A DNA stretch of 64,000 nucleotides from Nitzschia sp. pyKryTriq1 (lineage: Eukaryota > Bacillariophyta > Bacillariophyceae > Bacillariales > Bacillariaceae): positions 1,054,001-1,118,000 of the forward strand of contig OY101117.1 of the NCBI GenBank assembly GCA_956465555.1, given 5' to 3'. This document shows positions 33,601-41,717 of this stretch, in pieces. The translations under genes and the position numbers were made by a program. Numbering within the stretch: position 1 is the stretch's first letter; each line of letters starts with the position of its first letter. The notes beneath the pieces are model-generated. The model was not told the origin of the DNA, searched no databases, and saw only the letters and a list, made by a program, of their open reading frames with translations.

Positions 33601-33652
33601 GATTTCGAGTAACGGTAGACGAGTTGTTTAAAGCTGCTTGTTGCGGATTCAT
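30632..33652 (-). CDS. Large Q-rich nuclear protein with paired Cys/His modules and C-terminal SUMO motif
   Basis: Single exon, 1006 aa. The first ~100 residues are Gln/Pro/Met-rich with a polyglutamine run. A helical region follows, then a Cys/His module (RCHCCASNPHYVMGC...HLVVCPC...) at about residues 210-290, and a second, similar-looking one (LQCSSCGENVHLPL...AIAHTGVC) near 400-450. Each is followed by a Trp-containing helix (FIEQWSQ, FCEWWQR), which suggests an internal duplication of a zinc-binding unit. The C-terminal third is disordered, Ser/Lys-rich and basic, ending with SPVVLDDSTDSEPDEE, a SUMO-interacting-motif pattern, and KPSKRPRQD, a nuclear signal. I do not recognise the family. 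A transcriptional co-regulator is a reasonable guess, no more. Confidence 0.8.
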   Translation of the reverse strand: MNPQQAALNNSSTVTRNPTTNNGSMSSASHRQMHPQQSQQYYPAAPQAQQWPPHSRAAFLQHAMALQAYNKQQHQRQQQQQQQQLMVQTLQQRQQQMVHMLYWHSVNRQQTLPAWSIIDTILIAPTLDQLLLPPKMPPLALPLPYLETLRKLPPSFQYMIRRVTAIKLVSRRASSLERQTGKPCTPDADFFLKMLHTARPQLEVYRNYENFLVLRCHCCASNPHYVMGCTNFVNLTKIVPDTFSRVLNDRMSHLVVCPCVPDIEKSQLVGHMKLKTNQERKIFETFIEQWSQAAVAAHFPTLLPEASKPKGTRQTSVVNGQKSPKSKKQSADQPAELSMFDNLSDAVALASRIVRSPGIIFDDITDEMGSHQSPLFEAFSLLYRLRVKPCHKTNEHQVDLQCSSCGENVHLPLPALVSGEALPQDLGKSLGEFAIAHTGVCQSASPSAKRMFLKRAVPVDDKLWQYFCEWWQRHLAKSFRSCQKTSLPKLRERDIFRPISLRDRMEEPYSSLPLYSMPDPSPPYIQKLHANRDKFIVVDNEIYRELEGNRWFRDHISKHRSLYSQASESPGINVDRSPGESQQQMFARRILESIAESEYVFLEVCRAGGGTCVEISEQRRIEFVMNALQNGFPEMLRPPIEPNSKQLVFDLEYAPMVGLLHGDTKWTWQEFRSDKMTYGIESMVWDKHEVEATRPLWSKKLNPKPEDVIRGIKGRNNVASPRRSAPQISTVALSTTPHAKTTPSVSNDATLATSSGGHASTNTTAARASVTDPATRNYCDSAKGLVRIKRTEEGAVTESDVDGSRNTAFPATGRAKQALLRTSDGFSSNAYTKQHETVSVKMHSTAPPGNSGSIKMGIHPNHMKLARSKNSDLSGRMVSDDNLRRNTLSQQSNDRSGKMSNGNHESTMKSVDQAGKTKDSPVVLDDSTDSEPDEEYPSGSKRSLANAATKPSKRPRQDLGLDNKELASSSICSTSAEAVQVASVESTSNGDDLVEAEEVEVIALEE

Positions 33653-33839
33653 GTTTGGTTTGTAGGTTGGGTGCGTCGTTGCCCTCTAGCTAGCTACCAA
33701 TTGGGAAAGAATACGATGAATGTTAATCGGTCTGAATAGGTGTATGTTGTTGTTGTTGTGGACCGTGGGCCGTGGACAACAAATGAGAAAGAAACCCTTC
33801 GGTCGGTGGCAGGAAAAAGATCTTGTCGGCAAAAAGGTC

Positions 33840-33925
33840 TCTCGCCGACAGGAATCGAACCAGTGACCGATGGATACGCTGTGACAAACTACAGTCCACC
33901 GCTCTGCCAACTGAGCTACAGCGAG
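33840..33925 (-). tRNA. tRNA-Tyr (GTA), intron-containing, second copy
   Basis: Same 73-nt mature sequence and same 13-nt intron position as the first copy. The only difference I see is one intron base (TTTGTCACAGCGT). The T-stem T-T mismatch is shared. The 5' flank GTACCT versus AGTACCT and the 3' flank GAGAGACCTTTTTGCCG are also shared, so the copies arose by duplication of a slightly larger segment. The terminator run is at 33831-33835. Confidence 0.95.
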
Positions 33926-34097
33926 AGGTACTTACACAGCACTTTTTGAACAATGAGTATAGAATTTAGATTCACGAATCTTTACCAGTATGACACTTTT
34001 TATCTCTCTAGTAGTCGGCTGCTAGTAGTAGAGACGAAGACATCTCTCCGAGCTCTATACTACTAGACAGTAGACTATAAAAAAGGAAAGTAATTAA

Positions 34098-34124
34098 TCA
34101 GTCAGTCAGTCAGTCAGTCAGTCA
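34098..34124. repeat. (GTCA)n microsatellite
   Basis: About seven tandem GTCA units just downstream of the stop codon of the zinc-finger gene. Confidence 0.9.
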
Positions 34125-34126
34125 AT

Positions 34127-34500
34127 CTAATACATTATTCGTGCAGCCTGACATTGACCGTGTCGGCAGGCCTGGCACCGCGCTCTGTCGTGGGGAGCCT
34201 CGTCCTCGTCAAGAATCTTGTCACGGTAGTCGTCCTTCTCTCCGGTATTGACCCATAGACAGCAAGGGTACGCCATTCTTTCGCAGGCTTGACATCCTTG
34301 TTTGAACTGTTTGTGGGCGTGAGCGGAGAACCATTCCTTGGAGCACCTGTTGCATTCGAAACATCCAAAGCTTTTGGTTCCCGTGAATGATTCGCGGGAA
34401 TCCCAGTACCCTTGAATACCGGGAAAGGGCTCCTTGTGTGAATGTCTATCAGTCCTTGATCGCTTCCTACCACCCTGCGTCTGTCGAGAAGGAGTCTTTG
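34127..34500 (-). CDS. 3CxxC (ZAR1-like) zinc-finger protein, 5' end lost in gap
   Basis: Reading from the gap edge at 34498 to the stop at 34127-34129 gives 123 residues with no start codon in view. A basic stretch (GGRKRSRTDRHSHK) is followed by FGCFECNRCSKEWFSAHAHK, then QGCQACERMAYPCCLW and RCQACRHGQCQ. That spacing (F-x-C-x2-C-x4-W-x-SA, then Q-x-C-x2-C, then C-x2-C-x3-C) is the 3CxxC zinc-binding fold of ZAR1/receptor-transporter-like proteins; ZAR1 uses it to bind RNA. In a competing frame the same DNA is open but has no motifs. The upstream exon structure is unknown because the gap removes it. Confidence 0.75.
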
Positions 34501-34700
34501 NNNNNNNNNNNNNNNNNNNNNNNNNNNNNNNNNNNNNNNNNNNNNNNNNNNNNNNNNNNNNNNNNNNNNNNNNNNNNNNNNNNNNNNNNNNNNNNNNNNN
34601 NNNNNNNNNNNNNNNNNNNNNNNNNNNNNNNNNNNNNNNNNNNNNNNNNNNNNNNNNNNNNNNNNNNNNNNNNNNNNNNNNNNNNNNNNNNNNNNNNNNN
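34501..34700. other. Assembly gap (200 N)
   Basis: A run of exactly 200 N separates the HslV second exon from the zinc-finger coding sequence. The round size suggests a nominal gap of unknown true length. Confidence 0.98.
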
Positions 34701-35318
34701 CTCTCGCGGCGGCTGGGGTTTTACAGAAAAAATGAGCGTCCACAGACATGTGTATCGTTCTCCTTGACAATACAAAACAACAATTCAGCACTTACCAAGA
34801 GCGTACGGGCTACCACTTCCTACCGAAATGACTCCATCACTCATTTCCAAAACGTCGCCGTTTCCTGTAATTTCCAAAGAAACATTCTCATCCGCCACAA
34901 TCAAAGCCGCTTCTAATCGTCTCAAATACTTGTCTGTCCTCCAACCCTTGGCTAGCTCGACACAGCTCCTTGATAACTGTCCTGGGTACTCATCCAATTT
35001 ACCCTCCAGACGTTCCAGCAAAGTAAATGCATCCGCTGTGGTACCCGCGAAACCCACCAAAGTACCCTTCTGAGGGTCGTCTTTACCCTTCGCCAGGATG
35101 CGACGGATCTTGACGGCGTTGGGCTTGACAATCATGCTTCCCATGGAAACCATACCATCACCCATCATGCAAACTTTCCCGTTCTTTCGAACACAAAGGA
35201 TAGTGGTGGCAGTAGGGGCCGACGAGTGAAAGGTGGCGGCCGCGGGTAGAGACGAGTTGCGTGGTAACGCCGAACGAGAGCTTCGAACGGAAGCCGATCG
35301 TAAGAATGAGTTCATCAT
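34701..35318 (-). CDS. HSLV: HslV/ClpQ protease subunit, mitochondrial, 3' end lost in gap
   Basis: Exon 1 is 34796-35318. An 83-nt phase-1 intron leads to exon 2 at 34712, which runs into the gap after a few codons; the join reads [12 protein letters not shown] as in bacterial HslV. The first 37 residues form a Ser/Arg/Ala-rich mitochondrial presequence, and cleavage before Thr38 ([10 protein letters not shown]) would expose the catalytic N-terminal threonine. [39 protein letters not shown] and [10 protein letters not shown] are diagnostic. HslV is the proteolytic chamber of the HslUV complex, found in mitochondria of several protist lineages. About 45 C-terminal residues should lie in the gap. 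Confidence 0.93.
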
Positions 35319-35483
35319 GGTGAAAAAGTTGCGAATGGTCCAACGGAAAGTGTGTTGAGGAAGACAACTAGAGCGATGTAGGATCTATCTATCCAGCGCT
35401 CACAAGTTATAATGACAGTTAGTCGTCGATTATCGGCGAGGAAAGCCGCTGATGGTGGTGATGATGATGATGATGATGATGAT

Positions 35484-35560
35484 ACACAGGTACTGGTGGT
35501 ACCAGGTACTGTAATACCGTTACCCTGTACAGTACCGACAGTAGTACTTGTACCATACTG
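35484..35560. repeat. GTAC-rich palindromic cluster
   Basis: GGTACCAGGTACTG, TACAGTACC and related words, about 170 bp upstream of HslV. Confidence 0.7.
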
Positions 35561-35705
35561 TAGCAGGTCGACCCAGCAAGATCCACGAAGTTCCGTGCCA
35601 AGGCGCAGATGCAGTGCGCGCTCACGAGATTTTCCGGTTCCGACGTCCATCCGTCCGTCCGCAAAAGATATTTGACTCATCCGACAAGTAAAACCAACCC
35701 CAAAT

Positions 35706-35765
35706 GCGTACTCGTACCAGTACAAGTAAACCCCAACTGGTACCAGGTACCTGCAGTACCGGTAA
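35706..35765. repeat. GTAC-rich palindromic cluster
   Basis: Contains TGGTACCAGGTACCTG and CAGTACCGGTA, about 250 bp upstream of the 207-aa plastid protein. Confidence 0.7.
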
Positions 35766-35813
35766 TAAAAAAAGCACGATAAGTATAAAAATTTTAAAAA
35801 TGAGGGAACGCGA

Positions 35814-35819
35814 TGACGT
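35814..35819. promoter_or_regulatory. TGACGT element
   Basis: CO2/cAMP-responsive-type hexamer about 195 bp upstream of a plastid-protein start. A weak match on its own. Confidence 0.3.
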
Positions 35820-36011
35820 GTTTTCGCTTTGTGTGCATGGTGCGTGATGCAAGCATCAGGCGTGAAGAAAGAAAGCCACCATTTTCCCGACGTTTGAGGA
35901 CATCCGTACAATCTAGTTGAGAGTAGACCACTTGCACATACTACCTACCAGCACCTTTCCATTTTTATTGACCATAAACTTTGCTTTATTGCATCAATCT
36001 CCTACTAGACA

Positions 36012-36635
36012 ATGCTGAGACTGGTAGCCGCTCTTATCGCCATTGGTTTGGTGCAAGCCTTCGCCCCGCATGGGGTGAGAGCAACTTCCCAAAAATGTTC
36101 TGTGCTTTATTCGTCGGTTTCCGATACTGCGATCGAACCAAAAGAAGCCGTCAAATTGTTCGGAAGACTTGCAGAAAAATATATCATGTTAGATGAGTCG
36201 GGTGGTATGTGTTGTTATAGTGCTTGTAAAGACTGCGAATACCGGCTTCCGGACGGTGGATATCGAATGGCCGATCAGAGCGCCAGTCGTCCAAAGTGGA
36301 TTCCCATCTACGAAGTACGTTCCTTTCCGAATCTTGACAAGGAGCACAAATCCAAATGGAGTACTGAGATTTTTACCAATGGACCCGCTGTGACAAAAGA
36401 AGATTTCGTCGCCGCGATGAAAGAGATGTCCTACGCCCCTCCGTTGGGAGGACCGTACGTGGGAAAACCAGCCGGTGATACCATGGAAGATTCGGTCGCT
36501 GAGGCACTGTTTGACCTTTTAGCGGATGGAAAAGAGAAACTATCTCGACACAAAATGAGTGTGCGACTGAAGGAATTATCAAACGGGGAACAGGGCCTGA
36601 CTTGGCCAGCTTTCTCGGCTGCCTTGGGTTTATAA
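36012..36635 (+). CDS. Plastid-targeted protein with CC-x3-C-x2-C cluster
   Basis: Single exon, 207 aa. MLRLVAALIAIGLVQAFAP is a signal peptide ending at a plastid FAP motif. The mature protein has GGMCCYSACKDCEYRLPDGG followed by YRMADQSASRPKWIPIYEVR, a compact four-cysteine cluster likely to bind zinc or iron-sulfur. The C-terminal 60 residues (AEALFDLLADGKEKLSRHKM...) resemble a degenerate helix-loop-helix pair. I recognise no characterised family, though proteins with this cysteine block appear to be conserved in plastid-bearing stramenopiles. The gene is tail-to-tail with the Deg protease, 53 bp apart. Confidence 0.85.
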   Translation: MLRLVAALIAIGLVQAFAPHGVRATSQKCSVLYSSVSDTAIEPKEAVKLFGRLAEKYIMLDESGGMCCYSACKDCEYRLPDGGYRMADQSASRPKWIPIYEVRSFPNLDKEHKSKWSTEIFTNGPAVTKEDFVAAMKEMSYAPPLGGPYVGKPAGDTMEDSVAEALFDLLADGKEKLSRHKMSVRLKELSNGEQGLTWPAFSAALGL

Positions 36636-36688
36636 ATGCGAATACACAAATAAATAGCGGATGAGTGTTTCTCCTTTAGACGAGGTTA

Positions 36689-38300
36689 CTATCTCGTTTG
36701 ATACGATCGTAAGCTCGGTACTCCTTGTTCCAACATATCACTCGACTGCAAAGGAATCGAAAGGGTGACCTCTTTTTGTACCAGAGCATCGCTCACGGCT
36801 TCGATACGGAGAACCTTTACTTCGACAGAGTCACCAGGTTCGAAAGTCTCCAAGGCCTGGAACAAGTTTGCTTCAGTGTTGATGACCACTCCACCCACCT
36901 GGATGATGATATCACCAATCTCGACAAGCCCAGTTTCAGTTCGACGGGTACCTTTCAAACCAGCCTTCTCTGCTGGACTACCAGAAGGAACATCCAGAAC
37001 CAGTACTCCACGTCCGATACCCAACGCCCGTGCCTGCTTTGACTCGAGATAGCTGATTCCAAGGATAGGCCTTACAACCCTGCCATCACGAATAAGAGTA
37101 TTCACAATATATTTTACAGTGTCAATCGGAATGGCAAAACCGATCCCTGCGCTCGCACCCGATGGTGAATAGATAGCAGTGTTCATTCCAATCAATTTTC
37201 CAGATGAATCTAGAAGCGGCCCCCCAGAGTTGCCTTCGCACATCACAAAATGGTTGAGTGAGAAAATCGCGAACACAAGGAACAATATATGACCGAGACG
37301 TACCTGGGTTGATCGCTGCATCAGACTGGATGACATTTGTAATGGGTCGGCCAATTGGGCTTTTAACCTCACGACCAAGACCCGAAATAACGCCAGCTGT
37401 CAAGGTATGATCCAGACCAAATGGATTCCCAATGGCCAAAGCTAACTGCCCAACTTTGAGGCCCGTCGACGTCCCTACATCGATCGGATACAGAACATCC
37501 TGGGGGGCATCTACCTTTAGAACAGCCACGTCCTTTCCCGGATCGACACCCACCACTGTAGCTTTGAATACAGAACGCTGATATTGTGTAGACTTATCGT
37601 CGTTTAGGTAGCCCGATTTCATTGCAGTTGGACGTTCCAAAGCATCGATTACTGCATCATTGGAAGCTTGCCGCAGGGGAGGTGCAAGACTACCTCCCAG
37701 AGAAGCAGCCTTCTTGGTCGGGGTAATGATTGCCACCTGGGCAACCTTCGCATTTCGAATAACATGATAATTGGTCACTAAAACAGCAAGTCAAGTGAAA
37801 TTTTGAGCAATCACCTCACGACATGCTACTTTGGTGGGTTGACTCTTCCAACACGTACCGATGTGTCCCTCCTTGTCCCAAACGAAGCCAGAGCCAGAGC
37901 CAAGAGGCACTTCCATTACATTTGGAGAAAAAGCATCTTGTTTCTCGGTGAATGTGTCAATGAAGACAACTGATGGGGAACTTCTTTCGAACACATCAAT
38001 GCGACGGGCCTCCGAGTCTTCTAGAATTACGGTCGCTGCCTGTGCGGGTCGCTGCCGAGACCATATGGCCGACCCAAGGGCCATTGCTGAACCCAAGATG
38101 AACTTGCGTCTACCTTCGTCATTATCAGATTCGACTACATCCTGATCTTTTCCACTAGGAGCCACTTTACCAAGCCCAAAAGACCTACTCCAACGCCTCA
38201 CGATCGGGAACCTCCGATTGCTGCTTCTTCTTTCGAATGAACATGCTAGCCAGGAATGCTGCAATAAAACGAGAAGGCACAAAACATCACGAGATCTCAT
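36689..38300 (-). CDS. Deg/HtrA serine protease, thylakoid lumen
   Basis: Three exons (37859-38300, 37304-37777, 36689-37233), with introns of 81 and 70 nt, both phase 1, give 486 aa. The N-terminus is MRSRDVLCLLVLLQHSWLAC then SFERR, an ER signal and transit peptide. A second signal follows, with twin arginines (RRKFILGSAMALGSAIW) and an AQA cleavage site, which indicates Tat import into the thylakoid lumen. The catalytic triad is His in VTNYHVI (restored by splicing), Asp in GKDVAVLKVD and Ser in GNSGGPLLD (also restored). One PDZ domain follows (PILGISYLESKQARALGIGR...GDIIIQVGG). It is closest in layout to plant Deg1/Deg8, which degrade photodamaged PSII D1. The start was moved to the first in-frame ATG. 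Confidence 0.95.
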
Positions 38301-38898
38301 TTCTTTACTGATTCCAGCAGACACATTGATGCATCCAATAAGCAAAACAAAGCTCAACCGATGCGCAAGCGATCAGATGTTATTTAGCTCTTACCTCTTT
38401 CGAAGAGAGTCGCAACAGCTTGGTTCCCTGCCTGGTTGTAGCCAACGCAACGAAAGAGACGAAAGATATCTCGAGCATGCATCTTTGAAAAAAAGATGTC
38501 AGAAGATGAGTGCGCTTGAAGTGCGCGTGCCTCATCATCAGGCAACGAGGTCTGGATGAAAATGAGACGCGAGCTCGAAATTCATTCTTGCCACGTTCCA
38601 AAAATGGTCTGTCTGACTGACGTCCGGTTCGATCCAGGGCGGCGACCATCGAGCGCAGATCGAGCGATCGCGCGGAGAAGAAATAAAGAGCCGACGACGA
38701 TGACGAAAAGATGGCGGACCGGGGCCAAAGGCGAAAGTCGAAAGCGACCATTTGCATTGGTTTGGTGCGCATTCACCGCAGTGCACTCGTATCCATAACT
38801 ATAGAGATCGTCGCTTAGCACGAGTACTCACTCGCAACTTGCACGAACGTCTCGTGCATATAGCTGAGAAACCAGTTTGGTGATTGCAAAGATTCGCG
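38301..38898. other. Divergent intergenic region (Deg / PANTS-like)
   Basis: No gene supported. Short open frames on both strands lack codon bias or motifs. Confidence 0.55.
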
Positions 38899-39267
38899 AT
38901 GAACCAACAAGTCACGCCACCCGCATCGTCATCAGGCGCGGATAATTCAGGCTTAACGGCCACGGCCGGCCAAGAGAGTTCATCTGCACCGATTGTGGAT
39001 ATTCCCCTGTCTCTGTATTGGGACGAGTGGAGCCGCTGTATTGGAAGTCGATTCCAGCGAGACCAGCTCTATCGGTTGGGTCGATTGAACTCCTGTTCTC
39101 GAGAGTGGCAAGATCTGAAAACGGCCGGACGGGCCAAATTTTTGCAGTACAAAGACCCCGAGAAGTGCAAGAAAATGATGGATTCAACTTTCTACAAGAA
39201 GCGGACTACAATATCGCCGACAGCTGGTGCTATTTGGGAGCTGAAAGAAAAGCCTGGTTGGGACTAG
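38899..39267 (+). CDS. EMI1/PANTS-like small protein (DUF3128 type)
   Basis: Single exon, 122 aa from the ATG MNQQVTPPAS. The N-terminal 35 residues are disordered. The rest (LYWDEWSRCIGSRFQRDQLY, GRLNSCSREWQDLKTAGRAK, then AIWELKEKPGW) matches the short fungal EMI1/animal PANTS (C22orf39) family. Those proteins have paired cysteines in helical hairpins (Cx9C-like) and are linked to mitochondria. Here two cysteines remain in SRCIGS and NSCSRE, while later expected positions are Ala/Lys except one Cys in PEKCKK, so the disulfide pattern looks reduced. Confidence 0.7.
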   Translation: MNQQVTPPASSSGADNSGLTATAGQESSSAPIVDIPLSLYWDEWSRCIGSRFQRDQLYRLGRLNSCSREWQDLKTAGRAKFLQYKDPEKCKKMMDSTFYKKRTTISPTAGAIWELKEKPGWD

Positions 39268-40316
39268 AGGAGCTACTCGCACAGAACATTAGTCCGACGA
39301 AAGGCAGTCGGTTACGCGTATGGGATTAACAAACGACGGAATTGCTGTCTGTTTGATGCTTCTTTTCAAGAATTTAAATGGCCGAATGGGCCTCGACCAG
39401 TTGAATACTTTCGCCAGGTCCCCTCTAGTATCGAGGAATGCACTAGTCAGGAGCAAGGGTACTAGCTACTAGACCAAGGAAATGCTCACATGACCACAGA
39501 ATCGAAAGCCACAATACGTGAAATGGCCGTTTGTGCCCTAGTGAGAGAGGCTCTTTGAAAACAGACGACACGGCTATGTTAATTCGTGCAAGAGCACAAC
39601 CTCGGTCAGAGGGTGCTCTGCTACTGTGCTCGTAAGCATAGCCCAGAAAAGTCTGATAGTATCTTCTCACCACGTGTACTGCTCCTCTAGAGTAGCTGCT
39701 AGTAGTAGTAGTAAGTTGACAAATTTTGTTTCACGCATTCGTACACAATTTAGCAGACTGGTTCTGCGCCCTTTTTTGTACCCACAATTTGAAATTGTAG
39801 CTGTGTTGTATGGTGGTCGACTGCCAAATTCCTCAGCTTTGCTGCCTTTCTTTGTTTCTCTCCATTAAGTTCATAAGAGAGAAAATGTTTTATGGTGATG
39901 ATTCGTGTTTCAGGATACGGTAGATCAATGCCTCTAGAGTAGTACTCGTACTACCGCACCTCTCTCTGGATGAACGGAAACCGTTCAGCCTTCCACGGAG
40001 ACAAAATTGCTGATCCTCGCCTTGTTATCCGTACATTTCACCTGACGAACGTAGGATGACGAATTTGGCGTTGCCGCCACCAAAAGCAAGCCAAAAGTGG
40101 CTTTGCTACGGACTAAAAATCTCGCACTGCCATATATCCGAATTCGCATCACATGACAATAATGGCTAATTTTGTCGCAAATCTCCCTCCGAGGCGGAGA
40201 GTCACATTTCAAAATTCAGCAATTTCACAGAAGATCTGCAACTGTTCTTTCGTGGGACGACCCTTTATTGGATAGGCGACACATTCCATCAAAACCCTCA
40301 TCACGACAAACAAACC
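39268..40316. other. Intergenic
   Basis: Contains CTAG/TAGTAG-rich patches (about 39455-39475, 39690-39715, 39930-39960). No gene supported. Confidence 0.6.
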
Positions 40317-41177
40317 ATGACATCCCGAGATTCATCAAGAGAAACGTTAGACAAGGACTGGTACCATGCGACTAAGTCTTATCATGAGCATGGCTTCCAG
40401 TCACCGCCGTCATTTCTGACATCAGACCGGGCCAAGGAATTCGGCCTGGACTTGGACGATATTCGCGAGTTCCGACGTGCCATTCAGAGTTTTGATGCCA
40501 AATGGCAAGCGGCAGTGAGAGTATATATTCAAGGAAAGTTCACAACACCAAGGAAGTTCGTGTCAAGTGGAAAGTTCTTGAAGCTGGGATTCAGTCCATC
40601 CAGGGACCATGCCGAGGTTCTCCGCTTTGCTCTGAAGTTCTACGAGGAAGAAAGAAAGTATCGACAAAACGCCAAAAGCAACGAGATTACCGCAGTCGGA
40701 AAATATGGTGGTAGTATTAAGCCCATGTATGCTCCCACAAAACCAAGGACACCCCACAGAGTGGTGGGATTCGACCATATTTCCATCGATGACGGCCATA
40801 ATGTTCCTACATTGGTGGATCTAAATGACGACCTGAGCGCCGAATCTCTATCGCACTTGTCAGGTGATAGCTCCATTGCGAATTCCATTTCCAATATTTC
40901 GACGAGATATTGTGGAAGGAAATATATACAAGTGTTATTGTCCGAACTCAGTTCGGATCGGAGAAACAACAACCCCTTCGATGCCATGTTTTTCTTTGTC
41001 TTTGCGGTGATCCCACTTATTGTATTCGCACAATTTCGAGCCGTGGCACAGGTCCTCTTGCCATTTGATTTCATATGGTCCAAGCAGCTGGTCGAAGAAG
41101 CAGCCGATGGTATCGAGGAGGAGTGGCAAAAGCTCCGTGCAGATACTCTCATGCTTGATGGAGAAGAGTGGCGATAG
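40317..41177 (+). CDS. Unrecognised protein with one C-terminal membrane helix
   Basis: Single exon, 286 aa. The N-terminal half is a charged helical region with repeated phrases (KFTTPRKFVSSGKFLKLGFSP, AEVLRFALKFYEEERKYRQ). A Ser/Asp-rich linker follows, then a hydrophobic stretch (AMFFFVFAVIPLIVFAQF) and an acidic amphipathic tail. No family recognised. The ATG has an ACC context (AACCATG). Confidence 0.65.
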   Translation: MTSRDSSRETLDKDWYHATKSYHEHGFQSPPSFLTSDRAKEFGLDLDDIREFRRAIQSFDAKWQAAVRVYIQGKFTTPRKFVSSGKFLKLGFSPSRDHAEVLRFALKFYEEERKYRQNAKSNEITAVGKYGGSIKPMYAPTKPRTPHRVVGFDHISIDDGHNVPTLVDLNDDLSAESLSHLSGDSSIANSISNISTRYCGRKYIQVLLSELSSDRRNNNPFDAMFFFVFAVIPLIVFAQFRAVAQVLLPFDFIWSKQLVEEAADGIEEEWQKLRADTLMLDGEEWR

Positions 41178-41717
41178 AAGCCTCTAGGAGGAAGCAATGA
41201 AAGAGATATCATTAGCTCTCGTGATGCCAAACATTTCGAGGTTGAGATACATCGCCCAATCGTGTGGGCGTGAGCTTCCAAGTAGGTCAAAAAACATCTA
41301 TGAAGCTCTATATAAAATTATAAACATGCACAACAGAAGGCGACATACCACTATACTACCGGTAGTAGAAAAGGGCGAGTTTATACTCAAATAGTCTACC
41401 GACCGTAGCTTCGTTTGTACAGACTGCAATGGTACTCTAGCTAGAGCCGCTAGTCTAGTAGGAGCTTCGTACCCAGTCGAAATATTCGACTGAGTCAATG
41501 ACTACTACGAGTAACTCCTGCCCGCTCATTTTTCTTTCGCTCGATTCTTGCTTTCATTGCTGCTTTTCTCAGTTATCATCATCAGAGGTCGACGACAACC
41601 CATTTGCACAATCGTTGTTGTACCCTCTCCATAGTAACATACTCATACCTGCCCACCACCTACCAGTAAACTGCTGGGGAAAGTCAATCGAAATACGGAC
41701 GATTCTCGGAGAAGCAG
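41178..41717. other. Intergenic
   Basis: No gene supported. Short CTAG-rich patch at 41435-41465. Confidence 0.55.

Larger units (their letters stand above)
33653..34126. other. Intergenic around the second tRNA-Tyr
   Basis: Holds the tRNA gene, an AGTAG/CTAG-rich patch at 34005-34080 and a (GTCA)n microsatellite at 34098-34124. Confidence 0.6.
35319..36011. other. Divergent intergenic region (HslV / 207-aa plastid protein)
   Basis: Contains a (GAT)n run (about 35457-35482), two GTAC-rich clusters and a TGACGTG element at 35814. No gene supported. Confidence 0.6.

Noticed and set aside
34400-34791. A fusion of HslV with the zinc-finger frame through the gap.
   Set aside because: The frames are joined only by N; no evidence for continuity, so they are kept as two partial genes.
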